In this document: piece after piece, positions 35,637 through 44,809 of the stretch | Position numbering within the stretch: position 1 is the stretch's first letter | Layout: each line of letters starts with the position of its first letter | DNA from: Yaniella flava | GTDB lineage: Bacteria; Actinomycetota; Actinomycetes; Actinomycetales; Micrococcaceae | Assembly (NCBI RefSeq): GCF_039529295.1 | Contig: NZ_BAAAMN010000003.1 | Coordinates: 102,493 to 166,492 of the forward strand | Reading direction: 5' to 3' | Length of the DNA: 64,000 bases | Notes under the pieces: model-generated | The model's database searches: none | What the model was told of the DNA's origin: nothing | What the model saw: only the letters and a program-made list of their open reading frames with translations | Translations under genes and position numbers: made by a program

Positions 35637-36053
35637 ATGTCTACTGCGACAACCGCGCAGCAGTCTCCTCCTGCCGAAAAGAAATCCGGCAGAGGGACAC
35701 TGTATCGCGGAAAAGAAGGTATGTGGTCCTGGGTGGCCCACCGCATCACCGGCGTGGTGATTTTCTTATTCTTATTGGTCCACGTGCTCGATACCGCACT
35801 GGTCCGCGTGTCCCCCGAAGCCTATGACGCCGTCATCGGTACCTATAAGAACTGGTACATGGCCATCGGTGAAGCTGGACTCGTCGGCGCAGTGGTCTAT
35901 CACGCATTTAACGGCATCCGCGTTGTACTGGTCGACTTCTGGAAAAAGGGCACCAAGTATCACAAGTCGATGCTATGGACCGTCATGATTCTCTGGGTAG
36001 TCGTATTCGGCGCATTCTTCGTACGCCACATGATGCTGGTTCTGGGAGGTTAA
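35637..36053 (+). CDS. sdhC: Succinate dehydrogenase cytochrome b556 subunit
   Basis: 138 residues with three membrane helices. The heme ligand histidine lies in the first helix region (FLLVHVLDTALVRV) and the motif RGKEGMWSWVAHRITGV matches the SdhC family. Together with SdhD it anchors the complex and passes electrons to menaquinone. I chose ATG 35637 because GGAGGT (35625-35630) precedes it; an upstream start would only add a poorly conserved tail. Confidence 0.95.
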   Translation: MSTATTAQQSPPAEKKSGRGTLYRGKEGMWSWVAHRITGVVIFLFLLVHVLDTALVRVSPEAYDAVIGTYKNWYMAIGEAGLVGAVVYHAFNGIRVVLVDFWKKGTKYHKSMLWTVMILWVVVFGAFFVRHMMLVLGG

Positions 36054-36057
36054 GCGC

Positions 36058-36543
36058 ATGGCAACTCAACAGCTAAACATCGCCGCACCACGAAGTGGCG
36101 ACATCGATCCAAAATATCTTCGCAAGTCTGCATCCCCGGGCTCAAACCGGGAAATGGTCAAATGGCTCTTCATGCGCATTTCCGGACCAATCTTGATGGT
36201 CTTGATCTTTGTGCACCTGTTCTCCAACCTCATGGTCGGCGACGGTGTACACGGTCTGAACTTCGGACTGGTTGCCGGTAAATGGGCCTCCCCGCTGTGG
36301 CAGATCTGGGATCTGGTCATGCTGTGGCTCGCGATGATCCACGGCACCATTGGTGTGTCCACCATCATTGATGACTACACCAACAAAGATCGCACCCGCG
36401 TTGGTTTCAAAGTTGCTCTCTACCTGGCCTCCATCGCCATCATCGTCCTCGGTACCCTGGTGATTTTCACCTTCGAACCATGTATGACCGATGCTGCGGG
36501 CAACCTGCTGGACAACTCGCCAAGCTTCTGCTTCAACCAATAA
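36058..36543 (+). CDS. sdhD: Succinate dehydrogenase membrane anchor subunit
   Basis: 161 residues with three membrane helices and the second heme-region histidine (VLIFVHLFSNLM). It starts five bases after sdhC, completing the membrane half of complex II. The N-terminal tail (SGDIDPKYLRKSASPGSNRE) is typical of actinobacterial SdhD. Confidence 0.94.
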   Translation: MATQQLNIAAPRSGDIDPKYLRKSASPGSNREMVKWLFMRISGPILMVLIFVHLFSNLMVGDGVHGLNFGLVAGKWASPLWQIWDLVMLWLAMIHGTIGVSTIIDDYTNKDRTRVGFKVALYLASIAIIVLGTLVIFTFEPCMTDAAGNLLDNSPSFCFNQ

Positions 36544-36585
36544 GCACCGAAGCCGACAAGACTAAGAAAGAAGAGACTTCATCTG

Positions 36586-38373
36586 ATGCAAGTACATAAG
36601 TACGACGTCGTGATTGTTGGCGCTGGTGGCGCAGGTATGCGCGCAGCCATCGAATCCGGTCAGCGTGCACGGACCGCGGTGCTCACGAAGCTATACCCCA
36701 CGCGCTCGCACACCGGGGCCGCCCAAGGTGGCATGTGTGCCGCTCTGGCAAACGTTGAAGAAGACAACTGGGAATGGCACACGTTCGACACCGTCAAAGG
36801 TGGCGACTACATCGTGGATCAGGACGCCGCAGAAGTCATGGCCAAAGAAGCCATCGATGCGGTGCTGGACCTAGAAAAAATGGGTCTGCCGTTTAACCGT
36901 ACGCCCGAAGGCAAGATCGACCAGCGTCGCTTCGGTGGACACACCCGTGACCACGGGAAGGCTCCGGTCCGCCGCGCTTGCTATGCCGCTGACCGCACCG
37001 GTCACATGATCCTGCAGACCCTCTACCAAAACTGTGTCAAACACAACGTCGAGTTCTACAACGAGTTCTACGTCCTCGACATGCTGATGGTTGAAGAAGA
37101 CGCAACCCGTGAAGACGGCACCCCGTACAAGCAGAAGCGCGTCGCCGGTGTTGTCTCGCTCGAACTGGCAACCGGTGAAATTCACATCTTCCAGGCCAAA
37201 TCCGTGGTCTTTGCTACCGGTGGTGCAGGCAAGGTCTTCAAGACCACCTCCAACGCCCACACCCTGACCGGTGACGGCATGGCCATCGCCTACCGCCACG
37301 GTATTCCACTAGAAGACATGGAGTTCATCCAGTTCCACCCAACCGGTTTGGCTGGGCTGGGTATCCTGTTGTCTGAAGCAGCCCGCGGTGAAGGCGGTAT
37401 TCTCCGTAACGCCGATGGTGAGCGCTTCATGGAACGCTACGCGCCAACCATTAAGGACTTGGCCCCACGTGACATCGTGGCCCGTTCGATGGCGAACGAA
37501 GTGCGTGAAGGCCGCGGTGCCGGACCAAATAAGGACTACGTCCTGTTGGACCTCACCCACCTGGAACCAGAGCACATCGATGCCAAACTCCCGGATATTA
37601 CCGAGTTCGCGCGCACCTACCTGGGCGTCGAACCCTATACCGAGCCGGTTCCGGTCTTTCCAACCTGTCACTACGTGATGGGTGGTATCCCAACCGATAT
37701 CGAGGCCAACGTACTCCAGGACAACGAGACCACCATCCCCGGCCTGTACGCCGCCGGTGAGGTGGCATGCGTATCCGTCCACGGGGCAAACCGTTTGGGT
37801 ACCAACTCGCTGCTCGACATCAACGTCTTTGGTCGTCGCGCCGGTATTTACGCCGCCGAATACGCCAAGGATGCCGACTTCGTTGAGCTGCCAGACAACG
37901 GCGAAGCGTTCCTCGAGAACCAGATCGAATCGCTCCGCTCCGCTGAAGGGACCGAAAAAGTTGGCGCACTGCGCGCCGAGCTCCAGGAAGTCATGGATGC
38001 CGACATGCAGGTATTCCGTTCCGAAGACACCATTCGTCGCGCAATCGACAAAATCGACAACCTGCGCGAACGCTATAAAAATGTTGCAGTCCAAGATAAG
38101 GGCAAACGCTACAACCTGGACCTTCTCGAAGGTCTCGAACTTGGCTACCTGCTCGACATCGCAGAGGCCATGTCCGTTGCAGCACTGCACCGCCCAGAGT
38201 CCCGCGGTGGCCACTTCCGCGAAGACTTCCCAGACCGTGATGACGACAAATGGATGGTCCACTCGATGCTGTACCGCGACGAGACCGCCGAAACAGAAGG
38301 CGTCAAAGGCATCCGTTTTGATACCAAAGACGTCACCATGACCCGCTACGAACCGATGGAGCGTAAGTACTAA
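36586..38373 (+). CDS. sdhA: Succinate dehydrogenase flavoprotein subunit
   Basis: 595 residues. It oxidises succinate to fumarate in the TCA cycle and respiratory chain. The FAD fold begins VVIVGAGGAGMRAAIESG; the covalent FAD histidine is in TRSHTGAAQGGMCAAL; further active-site blocks are FIQFHPTGL, MGGIPTD and RLGTNSLLDINVFGRRAG. Proline is almost always CCA here, as in sdhB and katA, suggesting strong codon selection for high expression. sdhB follows with a TAATG overlap. Confidence 0.97.
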   Translation: MQVHKYDVVIVGAGGAGMRAAIESGQRARTAVLTKLYPTRSHTGAAQGGMCAALANVEEDNWEWHTFDTVKGGDYIVDQDAAEVMAKEAIDAVLDLEKMGLPFNRTPEGKIDQRRFGGHTRDHGKAPVRRACYAADRTGHMILQTLYQNCVKHNVEFYNEFYVLDMLMVEEDATREDGTPYKQKRVAGVVSLELATGEIHIFQAKSVVFATGGAGKVFKTTSNAHTLTGDGMAIAYRHGIPLEDMEFIQFHPTGLAGLGILLSEAARGEGGILRNADGERFMERYAPTIKDLAPRDIVARSMANEVREGRGAGPNKDYVLLDLTHLEPEHIDAKLPDITEFARTYLGVEPYTEPVPVFPTCHYVMGGIPTDIEANVLQDNETTIPGLYAAGEVACVSVHGANRLGTNSLLDINVFGRRAGIYAAEYAKDADFVELPDNGEAFLENQIESLRSAEGTEKVGALRAELQEVMDADMQVFRSEDTIRRAIDKIDNLRERYKNVAVQDKGKRYNLDLLEGLELGYLLDIAEAMSVAALHRPESRGGHFREDFPDRDDDKWMVHSMLYRDETAETEGVKGIRFDTKDVTMTRYEPMERKY

Positions 38374-39152
38374 TGACTACTACTTTCGAACCAACCGAAA
38401 CCGCCGACGCCGGCAGCAACAACGAAGCAGGTGGCATTGAATCATTCACTGTCACCATGCAGGTCCGTCGCTACCAGCCTGAATTCCACGAAGAAGCATA
38501 CTGGGATTCCTGGACTGTAGAAATGTTCGGAACCGACCGTGTGCTTGATGCACTACACAAGATCAAATGGGAGCTGGATGGTTCACTGACCTTCCGTCGT
38601 TCCTGTGCACACGGTATTTGTGGTTCCGACGCCATGCGCATCAACGGTGTAAACCGTCTGGCGTGCAAGGTACTACTCAAAGACCTGGACACCTCCAAAC
38701 CGATCACCGTAGAACCAATCAAGGGTCTGCCAGTCGAAAAAGACATGATCGTCGACATGGAGCCGTTCTTCCAGTCCTACCGCGAAATCATGCCGTTCCT
38801 CATCGCCGATGACTCCAAGGAACCAACCCGTGAACGTCTGCAGTCTGCTGAAGACCGCGAACGCTTCGACGACACCACCAAGTGCATCCTGTGCGCAGCA
38901 TGCACATCGTCATGCCCGATCTTCTGGACCGATGGTCAGTACTTCGGCCCAGCTGCGATCGTCAACGCACACCGCTTCATCTTCGACTCACGTGACGAAG
39001 GTGGCGACATGCGTCTTGAGGTACTCAACGACAAAGAAGGCGTATGGCGTTGCCGTACCACCTTCAACTGCACCGATGCATGCCCACGAGGCATTCAGGT
39101 CACCAAGGCCATTGCTGAGGTCAAGCAAGCGATTCTCGCTCGCAACGTCTAA
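38373..39152 (+). CDS. sdhB: Succinate dehydrogenase iron-sulfur subunit
   Basis: 259 residues. The [2Fe-2S] cluster cysteines are in RRSCAHGICGSDAMRINGVN, and the [4Fe-4S] and [3Fe-4S] motifs are CILCAACTSSCPIFW and CRTTFNCTDACPRGI. It passes electrons from SdhA to the membrane subunits. ATG 38373 shares one base with the sdhA stop. A strong terminator follows. Confidence 0.97.
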   Translation: MTTTFEPTETADAGSNNEAGGIESFTVTMQVRRYQPEFHEEAYWDSWTVEMFGTDRVLDALHKIKWELDGSLTFRRSCAHGICGSDAMRINGVNRLACKVLLKDLDTSKPITVEPIKGLPVEKDMIVDMEPFFQSYREIMPFLIADDSKEPTRERLQSAEDRERFDDTTKCILCAACTSSCPIFWTDGQYFGPAAIVNAHRFIFDSRDEGGDMRLEVLNDKEGVWRCRTTFNCTDACPRGIQVTKAIAEVKQAILARNV

Positions 39153-39168
39153 GACGCTTTAGCAGCAC

Positions 39169-39211
39169 ACACTGCGGGGGACGGATTCATTTCCGTCCCC
39201 CGCAGTGTTTT
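39169..39211 (+). terminator. sdhCDAB terminator
   Basis: A 17-bp perfect inverted repeat (39169-39185 with 39192-39208) followed by TTTT (39208-39211). Confidence 0.93.
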
Positions 39212-39420
39212 AACGTCAGAAGTAAACCCGCCGCTCGGACGCCGCCGCTAGCAGGAAGAGTGAACCGCTCCCCCGCTTGTATGGTGCCGACTTGTGGATA
39301 GTGGTTGAGTGTGTTGGTAGGTTATCCACAAAAGTAGCGACACACCATACACCCGTGGCACCCACATGGTATAAACCGACTTCAAGTAATGTAAAGTACT
39401 TCAAAAGATATGTATAACTC

Positions 39421-39449
39421 TTGTCATGTGACTCAATGCACGGTAGAAT
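39421..39449 (+). promoter_or_regulatory. Promoter of the DUF222-HNH gene
   Basis: TTGTCA (39421-39426) and TAGAAT (39444-39449) with a 17-base spacer, near-consensus sigma-70 type. Transcription would start near 39456, just before the leader hairpin. Confidence 0.65.
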
Positions 39450-39462
39450 GGGGGAAATATCG

Positions 39463-39514
39463 AAACAGGGTCGCTCTGCTTGCTGGATGCATTTCCGGCC
39501 CCTGTTTTTGTTTT
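39463..39514 (+). terminator. Terminator-like leader hairpin of the DUF222-HNH gene
   Basis: AAACAGGG (39463-39470) pairs with CCCTGTTT (39500-39507), with an inner GCTGGA/TCCGGC stem (39482-39487 with 39494-39499), followed by a T-rich tract to 39514. It starts a few bases after the likely transcription start and ends about 30 bases before the coding start, so it may be an attenuator or the end of a short RNA. Confidence 0.6.
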
Positions 39515-39545
39515 CCTGCTGTTGTGTTGAAAGGAGTGGTGCCTT

Positions 39546-40985
39546 GTGAGTCTTGAGCAGACTATGCAGCGTTCCTCGGCACTGGTAGCAGACCTAGAAG
39601 CAGTGTGTGAGGATCTTGTCGAGATGGATCCTGCCGGGTCTGAGGCTGAGGCCATTGAGTTGTTGGCTGTGCTAGAACGCAGTAAATCGGCGCTGTCGGC
39701 AGTTCAGGCCAAACACACTGCGGTGTTGGAGCAATACCGGTTGAATAAGCAAGCTGCCGCAGGTGTGCCCAAGGACCGGTGGGGTACAGGTCTGGCTTCA
39801 GAGGTTGGGTTGGCCCGGGGTGATTCCCCGGCCCGTGGCAAACGCCACCTAGACACCGCCCACGCATTGGTCGGGTGTCTACCCCACACCCTGCATGCCC
39901 TAGAGGCCGGGGTGATTCATGAGGAGCACGCCCAGGTGGTCGCCACAGAAACCAAATGGCTCTCCACCAAGCACCGCCGGATGGTTGATGAGCGGATAGC
40001 CCACCGGCTAGACGGGGTGGGGCCCCGGACGTTAGGCAACATGGTGCGTGGTGAGGCCCAGAAACTCGACCAGGTCACCGCCCGGGATCGACAGGAGCGG
40101 TCTCGGTCGCAGCGCCGGGTGTCAGTGCGTCCCGCACCCGGTGGAATGGCTTATATTTCGGCGTTGGTGCCGATGCCCCAAGCCGTCGGCGTGCTGGCCT
40201 GCTTACACAAAGCAGCGACTAGTCGGGTTGCTGATGGTGACACTGTGGATCCTGCCAACCCGTCGGGTCCACGGCGGAGTCGTGATCAGCTCATGGCGGA
40301 TCTGCTCATCGAGCGTGCTACCGGCCAGACCACGGCACCGGCGGTGGCCGCTGAGGTGCAGTTGGTGATGACTGATGCCGCGTTGTTTGGTGACGGGCAG
40401 GCCCCAGCATGGTTGACCGGCCACGGCCCCATCCCAGCCGAAACCGCAAGGAATTGGGTTGCTGACCCGAACGCAGAGATCTTCCTGCGCCGGGTATTCA
40501 CCAGACCCGAAAACCACCAGCTGGTAGGGATGGAGTCGCGTCGCCGCGCGTTCCCCGACGGCCTGAAGCGTATGGTCACCCTGCGAGACGGCGTGTGTCG
40601 CACCCCCTATTGTGACGCACCGATTCAGCAGATTGACCACATCACCCCCGTCAACAACGGTGGGCCCACCAGTTGGGACAATGCCAGCGGGCTCTGCGCG
40701 GCCTGTAACCAGACCAAAGAAGCCACCGGATGGCGCCACGACGGCAACCCCGACCATTTGACCGTGATCACCCCGACCGGTCACCAATACACCACGACCA
40801 CCCCACCAGTCAGTACAGCCGAGCCACCCGACACCGGTGACCCACCCGAAGAACACGGGCCGGATGATACCGGGCCACCCGATGACCCCGACGACGGCCC
40901 GCCAGAGATCGACCCCAACCCACGATTCGACACCAACAACTACCGACACCACCGCACCGAAATCACCATGCGCATCGCAGCCTAA
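39546..40985 (+). CDS. DUF222 / 13E12-type HNH endonuclease protein
   Basis: 479 residues. A helical DUF222 region (about 1-300; MDPAGSEAEAIELLAVLERS) precedes an HNH nuclease motif near 340-400 (CRTPYCDAPIQQIDHITPVN and GLCAACNQTKEATGW) with zinc-type cysteine pairs. The C-terminal 80 residues are low-complexity Pro/Asp/Thr. Such proteins occur in multiple copies in Micrococcales and mycobacteria; their role is unknown, though mobile-DNA links have been suggested. The start is GTG 39546 after AAGGAG. Confidence 0.9.
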   Translation: MSLEQTMQRSSALVADLEAVCEDLVEMDPAGSEAEAIELLAVLERSKSALSAVQAKHTAVLEQYRLNKQAAAGVPKDRWGTGLASEVGLARGDSPARGKRHLDTAHALVGCLPHTLHALEAGVIHEEHAQVVATETKWLSTKHRRMVDERIAHRLDGVGPRTLGNMVRGEAQKLDQVTARDRQERSRSQRRVSVRPAPGGMAYISALVPMPQAVGVLACLHKAATSRVADGDTVDPANPSGPRRSRDQLMADLLIERATGQTTAPAVAAEVQLVMTDAALFGDGQAPAWLTGHGPIPAETARNWVADPNAEIFLRRVFTRPENHQLVGMESRRRAFPDGLKRMVTLRDGVCRTPYCDAPIQQIDHITPVNNGGPTSWDNASGLCAACNQTKEATGWRHDGNPDHLTVITPTGHQYTTTTPPVSTAEPPDTGDPPEEHGPDDTGPPDDPDDGPPEIDPNPRFDTNNYRHHRTEITMRIAA

Positions 40986-41059
40986 CGACTCGAACCCAAA
41001 AATCGAGACGTCAAACGAAAGCGCGTTACGGTGTCTACGATCTTGGATCGCTTAAAAGC

Positions 41060-41097
41060 AGGCTGCGGAGACGGATACCTTTCCATCCCCGCAGCCT
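41060..41097 (-). terminator. Terminator shared by convergent genes
   Basis: An imperfect 15-bp inverted repeat (about 41061-41075 with 41082-41096). On the minus strand it is followed by TTTT (41054-41057 complement), after the carboxymuconolactone-decarboxylase-family stop. Confidence 0.75.
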
Positions 41098-41117
41098 AGA
41101 TTGGTGCGAACGCAGAC

Positions 41118-41471
41118 TTAGCTGTCCTCACCCTTGTCTGAGTTCTCATCGTTGAAATACTTCATTGCCATCCAGCCATGAGTCATGGCCCCGCCGGCAC
41201 GCAATGCCATGGCAACCATGATTGCTTCCGAGAGTTCTCCTTCGGTTGCACCGGCCTGGGCAGCTCCACGCGAGTGAGCCTCAACGCAGTGTGGACACTG
41301 AGTTGTGGCGGCAACGCCGATGGCAATCAGTTCACGAGTCTTCTTGGAAAGAGTATGACCTTCTTCTGCAAAAACTTTCTGATCAAACTCAGCAAACGCG
41401 GCAAAGTCGTCGGGCGCTCCTTTACGGATGTTTCGCCCAAATTTCGAGTCATTGGAGTCGTAATGCTGCAT
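41118..41471 (-). CDS. Carboxymuconolactone decarboxylase/AhpD-family protein
   Basis: About 117 residues. The redox motif is CPHCVEAHSRGAAQAGA, as in AhpD-type alkylhydroperoxidase proteins, so it probably reduces peroxides or thiols; a decarboxylase role is less likely. I chose ATG 41471 (MQHYDS), leaving good spacing to AAAGG. It is close behind the NAD(P)-binding protein gene, suggesting one operon and a shared stress role. Confidence 0.85.
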   Translation of the reverse strand: MQHYDSNDSKFGRNIRKGAPDDFAAFAEFDQKVFAEEGHTLSKKTRELIAIGVAATTQCPHCVEAHSRGAAQAGATEGELSEAIMVAMALRAGGAMTHGWMAMKYFNDENSDKGEDS

Positions 41472-41508
41472 CGTCATCCTTTCGTCAATTCAGTGAACGC
41501 TGAACTTG

Positions 41509-42180
41509 TTACAGCGACCGGAGTAGTTCGCGAATATCCATATCGCCGTCATAGAAATCAATCGTTTGACCAACGGTGGCATCTTCCTCAAGCGCGACGA
41601 GGATCGTCTCGGCAACATTACTTCGGGACGTGTCACGGCCGCCGTCAGCAGACTGAGCAGAACCGGTCTCTGGTGCAACACTGATTTTGAATGTCGGATC
41701 CTCTAATGTCAACAGTCCCGGACCAAGAATCGTGTACTTCAGGTCGCTCTTACGCAGATGCTCATCAGCCGCAGATTTAGACTCGGCATAAGGGAAAAAC
41801 GAGCTGTCCTCGCTGACCCCGTGATCCGGACCTGCGCCAGCATAGGAAATCATGATGTAGCGCTCAACGCCTGCCTGAGCAGCCGCATCAATAGAACGCT
41901 GAGCAGCATCCCGGTCCACCGCGTAAGTGCGTTCTGGATTGCCACCGCCGGCACCGGCAGCCCAGATCACAGCGTCCTTGCCCTGAAATGCATCGGAAAA
42001 ATCATTGACAGTAGCCTGTTCAATATCCAACAGCACCGTTTTCGCGCCGGTAGATTCGACTTCCTGGATCTGCTCCTCCTTACGGATAACAGAGGTCACG
42101 GTGTGTCCTTCTTCGACCAGACGTGGAGTCGTCCGCATTGCGACTTTTCCGTGCCCGCCGATAATAACTACGTCAGCCAT
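41509..42180 (-). CDS. NAD(P)-binding atypical SDR-family protein
   Basis: About 223 residues. The Rossmann start is VVIIGGHGKVAMRTTPRLVE and the segment AVIWAAGAGGG is typical of the NAD(P)H-binding (NmrA/SDR-a) group. SDR catalytic Tyr-x-x-x-Lys is not obvious (AESKSA remains), so it may sense or bind NAD(P)H rather than oxidise a substrate. I chose ATG 42180 because AAAGGA precedes it. Confidence 0.85.
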   Translation of the reverse strand: MADVVIIGGHGKVAMRTTPRLVEEGHTVTSVIRKEEQIQEVESTGAKTVLLDIEQATVNDFSDAFQGKDAVIWAAGAGGGNPERTYAVDRDAAQRSIDAAAQAGVERYIMISYAGAGPDHGVSEDSSFFPYAESKSAADEHLRKSDLKYTILGPGLLTLEDPTFKISVAPETGSAQSADGGRDTSRSNVAETILVALEEDATVGQTIDFYDGDMDIRELLRSL

Positions 42181-42383
42181 ATCCGTCCTTTCGCTGTCAG
42201 TCCATGGATGTCCGAGGTAACCGGACCGCCACGAGTTGTATTCCAACTACTCGCAGCCTTCCAGTCCGGGCCCATAAAAATCAATCGTTCTTCAGCGCTT
42301 CCTGGATACGTGATGTGACCGTCAGAATCGTGTATAAGCCCTTCCACCTGGCGAAGATCTGACACGTTCGAGGAGCGAAATGC

Positions 42384-42921
42384 ATGCTGAACCGACTCCA
42401 TGACCTCTAACGGCTACGCACCTCGCCGATAATATTTTTTAGCGCGGCTGCTGGTGACGGACACGATGACCAACGGCCATGAAGACTACAACCCTCTGGG
42501 GCAACGCATCTTCTGGGCTATCGCCATCGCACTGATCGCCGCCACGCTCTTGGTGTTCTCCGGTTCTGGTGGCCTGGAAGCAATGGAACAGTTGGTGGTA
42601 CTGATCGGACTGCCGTTCTTCGTGATGTCGTACTTCCAAATGTATGCCCTCCATCGGGCACTGCGCGAAGCCGCAAGCGAGATTCCTCCGATGCGCACAC
42701 GTCGCTGGAAGAAGGTACTGCCACCCGAAGAACACGAACGCCGCCAGGACGATGACGATGATGAGACGGAGGCTGTCGTTGAACCCGAGGCCGCCGGTGC
42801 ACGGCCGGTCATGCGCGACCCCTACGTCACCAAAGACCGTCGTGTAGGGCATCACGGCACACTGGCAGCACGAACAGGTTCCGGCCGACTCGGAAAACTA
42901 CGTCGCAACCGGCCAAAATAA
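42384..42921 (+). pseudogene. BCCT transporter remnant, large internal deletion
   Basis: Begins with a ribosome-binding site and ATG like the downstream full-length BCCT gene (MLNRLHDL then a stop, then RLRTSP), then jumps near 42440 to sequence matching the last quarter of that gene (VTDTMTNGHEDYNPLGQRIF and the acidic tail QDDDDDETEAVV). About 1.3 kb between is missing, and the two parts are also out of frame by one base. The 3' part remains open (42454-42921) and well conserved. It looks like a tandem duplicate that lost its middle. Confidence 0.88.
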
Positions 42922-43021
42922 TCGGCGCCGAGAGGTTTCCGTATCGACTCTAGAGGGCCATAATCGTGTAGAACGTACCTTGACCTGGCCAGGGCCAACT
43001 ATCCTCAAGGAGCTGATAGCT

Positions 43022-44809
43022 ATGTGGAATCGACTCCACGATCTCTTACGGCTGCGCACCTCACCGGCGATTTTCTTCGCATCGGCCGCAGTCATTATCG
43101 TGTTCGTGCTCGCCACGGTGATCTTTACCGATCCGATGGATACTGCGGTCTCCGCCGCATCAGAGTGGTTGTATACCAATCTGGGTTGGTTTTATATTCT
43201 CGGCGTCACCGTCTTTCTGCTGTTTCTGGTCTACATCGCCATCAGTCGGTTTGGTCGAGTGAAATTGGGGCCTGACGACGAAGCCCCAGAGCACTCTGGC
43301 CCAGCGTGGTTCGCCATGTTGTTCGCCGCCGGTATCGGAAGTATCCTCATGTTTTGGGGTGTGGCCGAACCCATCAGTCATTACGGTGACCCGCCGCGCG
43401 GGCCCTCGCTCGGCATAGAACCCGAGTCCGCAGAAGCCGCGGCCGATGCCATGAACTTCACTTTCTATCACTTCACTCTGCATACGTGGACGATCTTCAC
43501 ATTGCCGGCCCTGTGTTTTGCCTACTTTATTCACAAACGGAATCTGCCACCGCGGGTGAGCTCAATCTTTCAGCCCATCATCGGCGAAGGGATCCATGGT
43601 CGGATCGGGAAGTTGATCGACATCGTAGCCATCATCGGGACGGTCTTCGGCGTTGCAGTCTCATTAGGCCTTGGTGCGCTCCAAATCAACAGCGGTATCA
43701 ATCGCGTCTTCGGAGTCCCCGAAAGTGCGGTCTGGCAACTGGTCATCATCGGTGTGGTCGGTGGCGTCGCTATGATTTCGGTGGCGCTAGGCCTAGACCG
43801 CGGCATCAAGGTGTTGTCCAACATCAACATTTGGATGGCAGTTGCCCTGTTGGCATTCATCCTCGTCACGGGTTCCACACTCTTCATACTGCAGGGCACC
43901 ATCGAATCGGTGGGCGGTTATTTGATGAATCTTCCCGAGTTGGCCTTGTGGAACGATAACTATGCGGATACCGGCTGGCAGAACTCATGGACGGTGTTCT
44001 ATTGGGCCTGGACGATTAGCTGGTCGCCGTTCGTCGGGATCTTCATCGCACGGATCTCCAAGGGCCGCACCGTGCGGCAATTCGTCGCCGGCGTGCTAGG
44101 CGTGCCTGCCGCATTCTCCGTGCTGTGGTTCGGCATCTTCGGTCACTCGGCCTTCGACATCGAACTCAACGGCGAGGGCGGTCTGGTCGAGAGCGTCGTC
44201 GACAATGAGGACGTTCCCGGGGCGCTCTTCGCGTTTCTGGAACATTTCCCGGCCACGACCTTCATCTCAGTCATCGCCATTCTTCTGGTGATCATCTTCT
44301 TCATCACCTCGGTCGACTCAGCCGCTCTCGTAACCGATACGATGGCCAACGGCCATGAGGACTACAACCCGCTGGGGCAACGCATCTTTTGGGCTATTGC
44401 CATCGCCGTGGTGACGGCTACCCTGCTGGTATTCTCTGGCTCCGGTGGGCTCGAGGCCCTCGAGCAGCTCGTCGTGCTGGTGGGTCTGCCGTTCTTCGTG
44501 ATGGGTTACTTCCAGATGTACGCCCTGTCTCGCGGGCTGCGTGAAGATGCCAGTGAATTGCCGCCGATGCGCACACGTCGCTGGAAGAAGGTACTGCCGC
44601 CCGAAGAACACGAACGCCGCCAGGACGATGACGATGACGATACGGACGCGGTCATTGAACCCGAGGCCGCAGATGAACGACCCGTCATGCGTGATCCGTA
44701 TGTCGAATACGCACGAGTACGGCCCGGCACGCTCGCGGCACGAACAGGAACTGCGAGGATCGGCAAACTGCGTCGGAACCGGCCACGACCACCGCGCGAA
44801 GACGAGTAA
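43022..44809 (+). CDS. BCCT family betaine/choline/carnitine transporter
   Basis: 595 residues with about 12 helices. The family motif is TVFYWAWTISWSPFVGIFIA in the eighth helix region, with glycine-rich and tryptophan-rich first-helix blocks (MLFAAGIGSILMFWGVAEPI). It should import a quaternary ammonium osmolyte such as betaine or choline; the exact substrate cannot be read from sequence. A long acidic C-terminal tail (QDDDDDDTDAVIEPEA) may be regulatory, as in BetP-type osmosensors. I chose ATG 43022 with AAGGAG upstream. Confidence 0.92.
   Translation: MWNRLHDLLRLRTSPAIFFASAAVIIVFVLATVIFTDPMDTAVSAASEWLYTNLGWFYILGVTVFLLFLVYIAISRFGRVKLGPDDEAPEHSGPAWFAMLFAAGIGSILMFWGVAEPISHYGDPPRGPSLGIEPESAEAAADAMNFTFYHFTLHTWTIFTLPALCFAYFIHKRNLPPRVSSIFQPIIGEGIHGRIGKLIDIVAIIGTVFGVAVSLGLGALQINSGINRVFGVPESAVWQLVIIGVVGGVAMISVALGLDRGIKVLSNINIWMAVALLAFILVTGSTLFILQGTIESVGGYLMNLPELALWNDNYADTGWQNSWTVFYWAWTISWSPFVGIFIARISKGRTVRQFVAGVLGVPAAFSVLWFGIFGHSAFDIELNGEGGLVESVVDNEDVPGALFAFLEHFPATTFISVIAILLVIIFFITSVDSAALVTDTMANGHEDYNPLGQRIFWAIAIAVVTATLLVFSGSGGLEALEQLVVLVGLPFFVMGYFQMYALSRGLREDASELPPMRTRRWKKVLPPEEHERRQDDDDDDTDAVIEPEAADERPVMRDPYVEYARVRPGTLAARTGTARIGKLRRNRPRPPREDE

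Larger units (their letters stand above)
39212..39545. other. Intergenic region upstream of the DUF222-HNH gene
   Basis: No gene. It contains an exact DnaA box (TTATCCACA, 39322-39330), a one-mismatch DnaA box in the opposite orientation (39293-39301), a near-consensus promoter (39421-39449), and a terminator-like hairpin (39463-39514). The remainder shows an AT-rich stretch (about 39370-39420) and nothing recognised. Confidence 0.6.

Noticed and set aside
37309..38262. 317-residue minus-strand open frame inside sdhA
   Set aside because: Antisense to a clear, highly biased sdhA frame with all catalytic motifs; no family resemblance of its own.
40203..40952. 249-residue minus-strand frame inside the HNH gene
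   Set aside because: Low-complexity Gly/Val product mirroring the Pro/Thr-rich coding strand; the HNH motifs lie on the plus strand.
39546..40985. HNH gene as part of a mobile element
   Set aside because: No flanking repeats, integrase or transposase; DUF222-HNH genes are widespread single genes in this lineage.
42168..42401. 77-residue minus-strand frame upstream of the NAD-binding gene
   Set aside because: Runs through the start of the next gene and the 5' end of the BCCT remnant; no ribosome-binding site or domain.
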